Assembly (NCBI RefSeq): GCF_014805625.2
Contig: NW_023998415.1
Location: 48,354,114-48,418,113, forward strand
Source: Glossina fuscipes
Taxonomy: Eukaryota; Arthropoda; Insecta; Diptera; Glossinidae
Direction: 5' to 3'
Length of the DNA: 64,000 bases
Part shown: positions 24,330 through 35,277 of the stretch, in pieces
How the letters are laid out: each line of letters opens with the position of its first letter
Numbering within the stretch: position 1 is the stretch's first letter
The notes under the pieces: generated by a model
What the model saw: the letters and a program-made list of their open reading frames with translations, nothing else
What the model was told of the DNA's origin: nothing
The model's database searches: none
Translations under genes and position numbers: made by a program

Positions 24330-27300
24330 TCTATTAGCCTGCAGTGACAGGGCTATGAAAATGCCATCCGATCTTCAAATGTTCCGTCTAATTCTTTTTG
24401 CAGGACAATTTTTTGTGTTTGAAAATGTCTGCACCTGTTGAATAAAGAACCGCACCTTTTGCTTTGCAAGTGTTGCGAATCATCAATAGCTCAATAGCCG
24501 AATTCATAATCAACATCAAAATCTTGATTCGCAGTTTTTAATTTCTTAGCAGGCATGCACAAGTCGTCTCAATCATTCCGAGCTCTCCTTCTCCCTCCTT
24601 AAAGATCATTTTGATAAAGCTACAATAGCAAAGTTTTCGTTGAAGCTGGACATTGGTTAATGTATTGGGAGAAGGTAAGAAATCATTAGGCGGCAATTGC
24701 CTAGCAGGAGCTCATAATGTCCAAGTTGTCTTCTTCCGCGAATAGCATGAAATTTTAATGAACAAACTTTTTATGGTTAACGACGTTACTTCCCCATAAT
24801 CGATAAGATTGATGAGGAAGAAAAATTCATTTTTTAAAAGTTTAATAAAAGCACAGAGGACTGCACAAGATGCGGTATATGAAAGGAGTTGAAAGAGAAA
24901 GCGAAACTTTTAAAACGACCCAAGGCGGCTCGAATCAATCATTTTTCAGTTCTTCACGATACTCTTCGTCATAATTGGCTAACGACTGTCGATGACGATC
25001 ACATCAATGCTTCACTTCACTTTGATTCGGTTTTTGTGATATCAAACGCTACAAATCTCTTCATTTCTGCTTACGTATGATTATACATAGACTCGACGAT
25101 CTAAAATTTCTTGCCCACGTATTAGTTACTAGTAAGACCTAAGATTTTTGCAAACGTGTACAAAAATTTTAGATACGATATATGTATAGATGCAAAAATA
25201 ATAAACTGATGAATGATATGTCAATAGTTGAAATAATTTCAATGAAAATTAAGTTAATTAAATAGTTTTTTTCCAATTAAATAATGAATATTTAATAATA
25301 GTTCTTCTATAAAATTCATAACATCATTAATTCAATTAAATGTAGACACGAAAACAGCGTATTTTTTTTTGTTTTGCTAAATCAAGATTGAATAATTTAC
25401 CTATTAATATACTAATAATAATCTGTTTGTCTGTATACGCCACATGCACATACATGTGCGCCGAACTGAGTAGTCAATGGAACATTTCATGCGGTGGATG
25501 ATATTTTCATTTTACAAAAAAAATGCGATATAATTTTAAACAATTAAATATAATAAACGAATACATAATCTGTCTGTCTGCGTATGTGTGTGTGTGTGTG
25601 TGCGTGTATGTGTGTGTATGTGATAAATTTGTTCGTATGTGATAAAGACTCTAAGCACCATTTAATTGCATATTAAACAATAAAAATTCGTCGATAATTT
25701 TAATTAACATTTTAGCATTGAAAATATCGTTCGCTATATACTTATATATATATACCTAATTATTTATTCATCTCAAATTATGTACCATCAAATGAATAGA
25801 AAACACAAATTTACAATAAATAATACAATCATTATATAATAAAAACTAAATATATAAATTCGAATAAATTTTTCTCTAAAAACAATTGTCAATGAAAACA
25901 GCAAGCAATTTTTAAGTAACATTATCGAAGGAAGGTCTGTAACTGTAAAAAGTCTGACTTCGATATAAGAAACAATTTAGCACACTATGTATATATATAT
26001 ATATATATATGTCGACTGTAGGGTGAATTTTGTCAACTCTCAACTAGATTCGAAACATTTGTCAATTAAATCTAATTTATTATTTTATGCTCTTTTTATA
26101 TCCATCCACCACTCAAAACATTGAAGTTATATTAGTATTATCATTCACTTTGTAACCTAACAAAGTTATGCATCTTTAAGATATATTCATATCGATGACA
26201 TTTTGTATCGAAAGTTAAAAACTATATAAAATCGATGACGTAATTTATATGTTCGTCGCTCAGTTAGACAGGCTAAGCCAATACACAATTTCTATAAAGT
26301 CATGAAAGCTGAAAATAATCCAAATTATTCTATAACTGACTGAGCCGATAAGATGGAAATAAATGAAAGGATGCGAATTTGGATTATTTCTATGAATAAC
26401 TTATTCTTTTTGAGCCATTCGAAAATGTTGCGAATTAAACCGTACCCTTGATGTCTAAAAATTTATTTTTCACTAACTTCGCTAAGATTGTAAAGATTTT
26501 TCATAATTTTTGGTATAATTATGCAGTTTCTTACTTCTTCTTAAGCGTAAGGGAGTACATATAGACAATATATTGCAAATGATATTTAATAACATATGTG
26601 ATAAGAACTGTTAAACGAAACTGCAATTATCTCTAATAATGTTTTTGGGCAAAAAAAAAAAAAAAAAGAAGAAAAATCCCTTAGCGGAAAAACTCGCTCA
26701 TAGAGATGAATTTTCTTCAGAATGATTTTGCGGTAAGCATATGTAACATTCTTATAATTTAATGCGTGAAACGTTTTCCGTAACTTAAAGCATATGCAAG
26801 AATATTTTTGCTCGCAGCAATATTTTAAAAGTGAACCAATAGGTTTAATATACCTTCAATTGGTATACCACATAGATATATATATATATATGTAATATAT
26901 TTATGGGCAGATATATTATCAATATTTTGTGCGTGTTTGAAAGCATGATATTGAAAATTCAATGATTTGTATTTTAACAAATATTTAATTTATTTCGCCA
27001 TCTAACCATGAATCTATATTTTACAGCTGGCTTAACATAAAACTAGCAAAAAGCGTGTTGTTCTGTGTGTTTGTAGTTGGCGTTGTTATTATGCACACAT
27101 ATGATATCTATTTATCATTAGTAATGCAACAGCATAATAGTTTTGTTAAATCCTTAGTTACACTCAGTTGTACTTCTCAGAAATTTAATAAGTTACCTAC
27201 GTGTTGTTGACTAAGCAACAGCAATGAATTTTCGGCTAGTTCATACTAGTTGTGTGTGTGTGTGTGTGTATCATTTGAATGAAGCAAAGATCAAAACTTT

Positions 27301-27368
27301 ACAAATTTTAAAGTTTCAATTAAAAAATTGGGCGTAATAATGATATAATCATTCATCTTAGATATATG

Positions 27369-27411
27369 CTAAGCAAAGCAAGCAAGCAAGCAAGCAGGCA
27401 AGCAGGCAAGC
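27369..27411 (+). repeat. (AAGC/AGGC)n tetranucleotide array
   Basis: About ten units of aagc with two agg variants. Units are contiguous with no spacers. Confidence 0.9.
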
Positions 27412-28204
27412 AATCGTCAAATTTAATAGATTTTCGTAAAAAGTTTATGATCAATTTCATGCGTGGCATAAATAGTATTTGCCAGTATCATTTACGCAAA
27501 TCTAAAATTACTTAGACAATACTATATCCCTTTAATTGCTCTTTTTTTGGATAACGTTTCTTATGTTGAGTGTACAAGATGCGGTCTAACTAGCGTTTAT
27601 AACTAACTTGCCCATTACAAAATGTCCATGATATTCGATACAATTTGCTATGAGCAAATCTCTGTTCTCCGTCTACATTGATTTTCCCTTACCAATCGAG
27701 GACAAGCCACACACACATGTTTGTAATATCTGTTACAATGACTCTTCACTCGAATGATACTATGATTTTTCATTACAAATTTTAAAAACACATTTATAGA
27801 TCATATGCAAATATAATAATAACAATGGTAGGAATAATAGCGGAAAACATCTAGAACAATATGTTAGCTTAATACCCAGGCACACAAGAACGCTATATAG
27901 GGGGGTATTCATATAATTGAGGGGGAAACTGAATTTGTTTATGGGCCTATTTCTAACAAGTTTAGCGGCGATCTAATAAATGTTATTATCATTAGTCCTG
28001 CAGTGGCAGAGCTTTCTTTATTATCATTATTTTGTTATTAATTGAGGCCATAGTGATTATTTGCATATACAAGCAATCATATATGGTGCGAGCAAACGTT
28101 GATAACAACGAACTATAAACCATCAAAATTGTAAGAGTATTAAAGCACTGAAAGCAAGATAAATCATAACAAAAACGAACTTGAAACGAAATGTTTGTTC
28201 TCGT

Positions 28205-28882
28205 TATAATACCCATCACCGGAGGATGACGGCTATGCTATATTGATTATGTCAAAGCGTTTGCAATGCCCAGAATTAAGCAGCCGAGATCCCGAGATAA
28301 ATAACATATATATATATATATATATTTTTGCCCAGCATCAAATTCGAAATTGATTTAAAAATGTTTGTTTGTCCGTCTGTCCGTCATTGTAATGTCTGTT
28401 GTAAGCATTCTCGTGGCCGTAAAAATGAAGTTATCAAAACCGATGTCGAAAATGGGCCAAATCGACCAAAAGGACACACCCACAGTGCAAATACCTCTGC
28501 TGGTTTTTGCTCATTACTCATAAACATTTGCAGGTAAATATTTCGAATTCAGAATGCATTTCAGCATGTCTGCTTGTCCGCTTGTCCATCTGTCTATCTG
28601 CGCAATTGCGTAGTGTTTGTGGCAAACAATCTCCCGTTGGCGAAATTGAAGTTATCGCCGACAAATTTGCAAAAGAATTCGAAGGACACAGCTACAACGC
28701 TCAAATAATGGTTCTACGAGAAAAGCTTTTATTTTGGAAGTAGAAGTAATCAACTGCGCGCACTCCATATTCACGAGCATGAGAATTTTATTCTTTAAAT
28801 TCTTTTGTCTCGTTTTTTTGGGGTAAACGTTGATGGGTGTAAAAGATTCGGTCACGACCGAATTTAATTTTCTTATTTGTTA
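28205..28882 (+). mobile_element. mini-me-like dipteran element, full length
   Basis: This is a second long copy of the family at 7,786-8,488. It opens with ataatacccatcaccgg, then shows a mid-length (TA)n (about 28,307-28,325), the tttgtttgtccgtctgtccg array and a conserved block ending in gaaaatgggccaaatcg. A second module follows with catgtctgcttgtccg and a tctcccgttggcg block. It ends gttgatgggtgtaaaa plus ttcggtc...gaatttaattttc. The two halves are themselves alike (gtaagcattctcgtggccg versus gcaaacaatctcccgttggc). No open reading frame of note. It is probably non-autonomous. Confidence 0.8.
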
Positions 28883-30360
28883 AATAATTGATTTATTCAA
28901 CAAAAATTTTAGAAAAGAAAGTTAAAAAAAAGTTACTCTCACATATTATGGGGAGAATATCGTAAACGAAAGGATTTGTAAGAATGCGATGCGGAGAGTT
29001 TTACCTTTAACATGCTAATGAAGATCGAATCAAAGCTTTAATCGTTTTTAAACATCATTGGATGATTGACTACAAAGATTAAGTATGAACTCAATAATGA
29101 CTATTTGCCCCAAAATGTTGCAACAGCAGACACTTATGAATATGCGATATTTGAAATTAGATTTCTCTACGATTTCCAAAATATGAATTTGCCTATTTTT
29201 TTTTTAATGAAAAGTTCACGATCATTCATTATGCAAGAAAAAGTGGATAATGTAATCTGAAAAATGATCAACAACAACAACAACAACAACAAAAAATAAT
29301 GTGCAGTTTAGACAATTCTGTTGCATAGCTTGACCAAGAATTTATTTACTTGATCGATCGATGCACTCTTCTATGCTATTCACAACGATTTGACGTATTT
29401 AACGTGCCTGGTGTTGTAGGTGCAGTAATAAAAACTTTTGATATTTTTCCAAATGCATATATTTTGCAGCTGCCTTACTGTTGACCGCAGATGATGGGTT
29501 TAGTGTGTGATTTAAAATATAGTAAAACAAAGCAAACACCTATCGTTCTATTGCTATTATTTTCTTATTTTTTTTCTTTTTATTTTGCCTAATAAACAAA
29601 AAAGAATATATCTCTGGCCTTTAAGCATACACAGACTTCAGTGATTGCCTGTTACGTACTTCTTTTGTACTGCACATGGAATAATAAATAAATTTAGTAT
29701 TAACTTGGTATAGCAGGAGTATAAAATATATTTTATTTGAACCAAATGTAAATGCTTACTGTTGCAAATCTACTTACATACATAAACTTATATACATAAA
29801 AAATGTATCAATAAGTTTCGGAACTAACACTAAGATGATCTACCAACCGTCGACAACCGGCGCCTCTCAAGATTCTACGTCATTTCGATCATTCCTTTAC
29901 GTATTACAATGGTTCTAGTGAAGTTAGTCCATCTCGTTGCGTTACTTAAGCGACAGTCATTCATTCATTTTCGTGATAATATATCAAAAACTATGCACTT
30001 ATTTCCTGTAAAGGGATAGTTTTCATGCAAGTTTTTGTCATAGCTATTGGAGAGTGTCGAGAAGGCCAATTCAGGGGATCAAAATTTAGCAATTAATTTA
30101 ATTTAATTTATAATTGAACTGTTTTCGTTATAAGAAGCTGCAAATTAAATCGTGTCTCCTTACACATGCTTATTTTTTATAAGAATGCCTATGTGTGGGC
30201 GAGAGGGGTCAACAAATACACTTATGTCATCCGATTTGTTTTGATGGTAAATTACTACGATGGGCTAATTGTCATTATAAAATATTAAAAATGAAATCTT
30301 TATGCCAAGGCACTTACTACGCGTGAACATCATTGCATGGAATGAAATCCAAAAAAAACT
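28883..30360. other. AT-rich spacer
   Basis: No gene is recognised. The stretch contains a (CAA)n array at 29,267-29,293 and ordinary AT-rich sequence. Confidence 0.65.
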
Positions 30361-30600
30361 AGGAGTTGGAGTCTCAGTACGGCAGCCCGTACATGGCGAC
30401 AGTTATGATAAGTGCTCAGTTGGTAAAGGCACAACATGAACCGATTGCGTACGCACCTGCTAGACTGCGGTTACCCCTTTTCCTCTTTCCCATTTATACT
30501 TGACTATCACGTTGCTACACATAGAGAAGGCATCCCCTGACCTTTTTACCATGTGAAGGTTTTATGGGAGGGAACGAGCATATATGAAGAGTTGTCGCCA
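30361..30600. repeat. Dispersed repeat fragment, relative at 46.5 kb
   Basis: About 100 bp beginning ctcagtacggcag and continuing through gtacatggcg and agtgctcagttgg resembles 46,508-46,600 in the same order (roughly two thirds identical by eye). A second weak patch, tgactatcacgttgc, resembles gcattatcatgttgc at 46,690. I cannot assign the family or strand. It adjoins the element below and may belong to it. Confidence 0.4.
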
Positions 30601-30790
30601 AAGTTGTCCAAAACATTTTTACCAGGCTTCGTTCCTGCATCAAAGTCAATAGTGTACCGAACTTCATCAAAACATCTACGAAACTGCGACATGTAGGTTG
30701 AATACAAATGCACATGGACCGACGGACAAGCTTAGATTGATTCAAAGAATGATTTAGAATCGATTGGTATAATAAAAGGCGGCTATGTCT
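30600..30790 (-). mobile_element. Fragment of a second (GTCY)-core repeat family
   Basis: Read on the minus strand this shows accaatcgattctaaatca, then gaatcaatctaagcttgtcc, ttgtattcaacctac and a tttcgtagatgttttgatg block ending in ttcggtaca. The same order of blocks occurs at 41,440-41,700 (plus) and, in part, at 49,178-49,410 and 54,500-54,735. These blocks are widespread in dipteran genomes. A 76-codon frame lies across it, but I regard it as incidental. Confidence 0.55.
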
Positions 30791-31461
30791 TAAGCTGTTC
30801 CAGGCATTACATGCGTCTGCACAAATTTAATATCTCCCTTACAACTGGTGGTGTAAGGGATAAAAACTTCGTCAAATGGTACAGAAGCCTTGAAATGAAT
30901 CTATCATCGTTAGAGGAAATTACATTGATAAATAAAAGAAATCTCCTTTTTATACGATGCTGGAACTTATTGACCGATTGTATTGTATATAATAAATCCC
31001 GCTCCTAACCAAGAGTGGTTGTAATGGTTGCATTTGACAACTTGTCACCACAAACGGAAGCTTTTTAAAATTTTATATTTAGTTAAAAAACAGGAAGAAG
31101 GCTAAGAACACACAGTTAACATAGAAATATAAACATATATATATACAAAGCAAAAACAAAAAATAAATAAATAAATAAACCTCATATAGAAGCACCTGTT
31201 TGCTGTTAATAAAAACTACACAAAAGTATTCATGTTTGCGTGTATATGTTTATAAAAAACCACATAAGCCGGAAACCAAGCTAAAGTGTAGTTTTTGCTG
31301 CGACACAGGCTTACGCTTGGCTTGTTTTTTATGTTTCTGCCACTCAAACACAGACATGTGTATGCGTCGAGAGCCGAGTATGTGTAAAAATTCGAGTGGT
31401 GCTATTAAGAAAAAAAAAAAAAAAAAAAAAGAGAAGATCCGTTTCCATACAATAATACTTC

Positions 31462-31501
<40 letters not shown>

Positions 31502-31505
31502 TTTT
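30791..31505. other. AT-rich spacer up to the second gap
   Basis: No gene is recognised. The stretch ends with an A-run (31,410-31,430), a 32-bp unique segment (31,434-31,465), a (TA)n run (31,466-31,498) and a T-run next to the gap. Confidence 0.65.
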
Positions 31506-31605
31506 NNNNNNNNNNNNNNNNNNNNNNNNNNNNNNNNNNNNNNNNNNNNNNNNNNNNNNNNNNNNNNNNNNNNNNNNNNNNNNNNNNNNNNNNNNNNNNN
31601 NNNNN
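31506..31605. other. Assembly gap, 100 N, between duplicated flanks
   Basis: Exactly 100 N. A 32-bp segment is identical at 31,434-31,465 and 31,621-31,652. Each copy has an A-run before it and a (TA)n run then T-rich sequence after it. The simplest reading is that the two contig ends represent the same locus and were not merged. Reading frames crossing this gap are not real. Confidence 0.97.
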
Positions 31606-31647
31606 AAAAAAAACATACACAAGATCCGTTTCCATACAATAATACTT

Positions 31648-31687
<40 letters not shown>

Positions 31688-32340
31688 TTTTTATTACATA
31701 TTATAAAGTGTAACAAGCTTGTTAACAGGTTTATTAGTTATTCAAAGCTGTTTTTAGAACATTTGGGTTTTATGAAAAAGGGAATTTCGCAAAGTGTTCA
31801 GGAGTGGAAATACATTTGTCCAATAGAATTATGCGTATCGAATATTATTACTTGCGCTTCGTCCGGTAATCTCGCATTCCTAATACAAGCTATGTATTAT
31901 AATAAATTAACCTTTTGCCTGCAGAGTAACGGCTTTTTCATTTGTAAACAATTTCTTAGCTAACTAAGTGACCTACGGATGTTTCGGTTGCTTTTGTCCC
32001 AACTATTGATATATCGAAATGTGCCGATGCATGCATTAGAAATAAACAAAATTTCTTACGTCATATTGATTACATCCCAATATCTATCCATTCGTCTGTT
32101 GTTCTTCCATAGAAATTGAAAAAAAAAAACAACTGGATGATGGCGCTGATGATCGCCGCAGAACTGCATGGATGATTCCTCTATTTATTTATACATAATC
32201 AGACTTGACCTTTCTAAAGTATGAAAAATCAACAAAAATTACAAAGAACAAAATATATCTATCTATCTATTTAACTGTAACAAAAAAGTTTTTTTCTTTC
32301 TTAAATCTATTTATTATTGCAAATCTATTTCGTCGCCTTC
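31606..32340. other. AT-rich spacer
   Basis: No gene is recognised. After the duplicated segment and (TA)n (31,651-31,682) the sequence is AT-rich and unique. A 66-codon frame at 31,763-31,963 has no recognisable features. Confidence 0.6.
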
Positions 32341-32344
32341 AATG

Positions 32345-32665
32345 TAATTCTCCAGCTCAAATAATATTCCTTGTTAACAGTTGTTATAGTGCAGGACACC
32401 AGGATAATCGAACATTACGTTGATTCGTTAACATCATTTTGATTTTTAAGCGACCTTCGCGAGATTTTTTCGATCATCATCTCCATATCATCTTTTGCAC
32501 GATATAATCGCTTCATAGACCGATTGTTCCCGTGTCGTATGCGTAGACGCAAGTTTCATTTACATTAATAGTGCTTTTCATGGCCGATTGATAGTCAGAT
32601 ATCATCCCTTCACAGATTTTACCGCGTCGCTATTTTTCAAAGAAAATGAGTTTCGTACCAATCAA
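32345..32665 (-). pseudogene. Decayed mariner transposase (irritans-like)
   Basis: Read on the minus strand from about 32,660 downward, the order is that of an insect mariner transposase. It runs: an EK.RRGKICEGM stretch; SDYQSAMK; the catalytic-block equivalent of GDETWVYAYD, here NETCVYAYD with the first catalytic Asp changed to Asn; a KKSR..S-type basic block at about 32,440-32,472 visible at the nucleotide level; KIKMML; and TVNKEYYL at 32,358-32,381. Stops and frameshifts separate the pieces. The N-terminal HTH region and the C-terminal part with the remaining Asp residues were not found, and no terminal inverted repeats were located. It is clearly non-functional. Confidence 0.93.
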
Positions 32666-35010
32666 GATCGCAACGAATGCAAGGAACAACCAAGTGCTAA
32701 TCGCAAAAACTAGTGTGACTACACCACTTTAAAAAAAAAGAAGGAATTTGTGTTAATCCCTCAATTTCAGTTTTCACAATTTTTTAGGGGAAAACCGCTG
32801 ACTCAACTATAAAGTAGACAAAGGTTGTTAACATAAGGCAGAAATAGGCGATGCTGGTAGCCAGATATTTAAACTATTGCCACAAATGTACCTCAAGGAC
32901 AACTTAAGTGTTGCATACACCTCTTTTTCTCTCTCTCTCTCTCTGCACGTGTCAATTATCATCAATGTTTAACGATTTCAAATGCTAAGTGTCCTTATGT
33001 TCTCGTAAGGCTTCTTACATAGTTTTGTATTTTGTTTTTAATTTTTCACTTGCGGGTTTTGTGAATCAATGTAGTGAAGTCATTTGCTTTTCTTCAACTT
33101 TCTTTTCCTTTTTTTCATTTATCGTTAAAACCCGTTGTCGGTCGTCCTTCTCATAATATTATGAAATCAACAAATTGTGCGAATGATTCATCATTTCTTT
33201 TAATGAAAGCGCAATGAAATGTAGAAATTTTCATTCGTGTGGACTTCAAATCGACCTCCTCGTCTTCCCACGACTATTACGAAGGCGTTCAAGAAAATAA
33301 ATTACACGTCAATCATGTTATGAAGCACAAATGTTTATAATTTTCTAATTTTATTTTTCCTTGGCAAATATATGAAAATTAATCAATAATAATTTTTAAT
33401 GGGTGTGTGCATGCAAGGTAAAAGAAATTTTAAAATAATTTGTTGACATGTAACAATTAAAACTAATTTAATATATTGCAAAAAAAAAATATATAAAAAA
33501 ATTACAAAACGAAACATTGAAAAGAAATAAATTATATTAGATTTAATAGCATGCAATGTCTAAAAGAATTTGACAGCTCTTTAATAACAGCACTTAAATT
33601 ATTTGCATTTCTTGTTTAGTTTACGTAATTATGTAATTTCATAACTTGCAGGTTTATGCACTCCTCCACTTCCATTCAATTTCGTAGATTTCGTAGATTT
33701 TTTAAGTTTCAACAGCTGTCCAGGCTTGCACTAATTTTGACTTGTTAAGTTTGCAGTGATTGCAATGTAACATATATCAGATTCGCTTCTAGCGCTTAAA
33801 AGTATCCATGCGTTGCCGACAATTGTACGATAAAGTTCCCGACATCCATCACATGTACTGTCATATTTGAAAGTTGCCGAACTTATATATTAAGAAGTAT
33901 AGCATTGCGAGTTCCGATCTTAATATAGCCAATCTTACGAGGCGCATGTCAGTGATCAGTGTGTGCAAAGGACAGGTTCGCCGAGATGAATCAAAAAAGT
34001 TGCGAATTTTCACGTTTCTGGTCTAACCTAACGAAGAGCGTTTTCGGTCTTCTCAGTCTAATATTATTTGTCTCGGAGATCTTCCGTTCATATCACAGAT
34101 TAAATTGACAAATTGAATTGAGCGAATCCGAATTTAAGAGAGTAAAGGAATATCCGATGACGAGAATTCTTTCATTCCTAAGGGCACTCCTCAATTACTT
34201 GGTACAACTGTGTAAACATTTAGCGGAATGTATTTCTTTTTTGCCCAACAACAGCGGAATATTTTTCGGTTTTCGATGTCGTATCCATCTGGAGATGCTA
34301 TAATGTTCTTGATCATGATCTGACACTCATTCGTATTCTCGATAATATAAGTGTTAAATTCTACTAATAGTGCGGGGGAAATTAACTTGGGTTTTGAGGC
34401 GTTAACAATGCTTCTATTGTTTACAATTCTTTTTTGAATGTTGCTCATGTTCTTCATTTTTCGCGCACAATTTATTATAGTTGTTTATATTTAATAAGGC
34501 GAAACAATCTTTTGTTTTCTTTCTAATACAAGTTTTCCTTCAGTTTTACTTATTTTCTTTTCCCTTCACACAATGCTGTTTATATTCATCATAAGTTAAG
34601 ATATTTTTTGTTTTGTTTTATTTGTTTTTCGATTTTTTGCGCTTTATAATATTTGTTTTATTACAAATGCAAGTTTATACACATTTTACACGTGAAACTA
34701 ATTAATTATTGCATTATTAAAACTATTGTTTCAACAGATGATACACATCGAGAAGCTTTGCGTTGTCTTCACTTTCAGTCGAATACATTTTTATACATAA
34801 TTAATGCTAATTAATTCATATTGCCATCGTTCACTAAAATATTTAAAATATGCATTTAAATGATTAACGGGTAAGTTAAATTTAAGATAATGCTTACTAA
34901 GAGGAAAACAAATTAAGGTAAACTTAGTTTATGAATTCGTTTTTTACACTATAAATTTATTATATTTAAAAAAAAAAAAAATTAAAAAAAGAAAATTCTA
35001 ATATTAGTTA

Positions 35011-35277
35011 ATGCATTCTTTCGTGTTACAAATGTCTAACCATAATTGCGTTGAGAGAGTTACTTTTCGGAGTTGCTTTTCTCGCACAAGAAATGAAATG
35101 AAAAATTTGAGTTTGGCATTCGACAAAGGATACGAAGAGATAGACAGCTTCGTAAGACCGTTAGGTGATGTGTTTCTGCCGATGATCATTGTAAACGTAG
35201 TGAGGCCCATTCGCAGGACTTTTACCTCGCATTCCCTGCGATATGATTTTATCTTATCCTATGTTTATCATTTTTAA
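35011..35277 (+). other. Anonymous 88-codon ORF
   Basis: The frame starts at an ATG and contains a protein-like stretch (EEIDSFVRPLGDVFLP). It overlaps a 68-codon frame on the other strand, so strand choice is not supported. No family, signal peptide or membrane segment is recognised. I list it only because it lies in a GC-richer patch. Confidence 0.12.

Larger units (their letters stand above)
15483..28204. other. Simple-repeat-rich spacer
   Basis: No gene or recognisable mobile element is seen over about 12.7 kb. The content is AT-rich unique sequence punctuated by microsatellites: (GA)n at 16,107-16,147, 20,502-20,560 and 23,508-23,545; (TGGC/TGGT)n at 17,947-17,985; (ATT)n at 24,301-24,329; (TG)n at 25,583-25,612 and 27,250-27,269; (AAGC)n at 27,369-27,411; and several (TA)n and A-runs. 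A 24-bp tandem duplication (tatctaaatgcgaca core) lies at 15,848-15,895. The open frame at 24,889-25,080 (plus) is not recognised. Confidence 0.6.

Noticed and set aside
24601..24622. Sequence resembling bantam miRNA (agatcattttga...aaagct)
   Set aside because: It has a 2-base insertion and differing ends. The mature miRNA is normally invariant, and no hairpin partner was seen.
27369..27411. (AAGC)n array considered as CRISPR-like
   Set aside because: It is a contiguous tetranucleotide microsatellite with no spacers, in a eukaryotic genome.
31200..31716. Long reading frames (up to 168 codons) on both strands around 31.2-31.7 kb
   Set aside because: They read through 100 N and (TA)n/poly-A tracts. 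The predicted residues are XXXX and YIYI.
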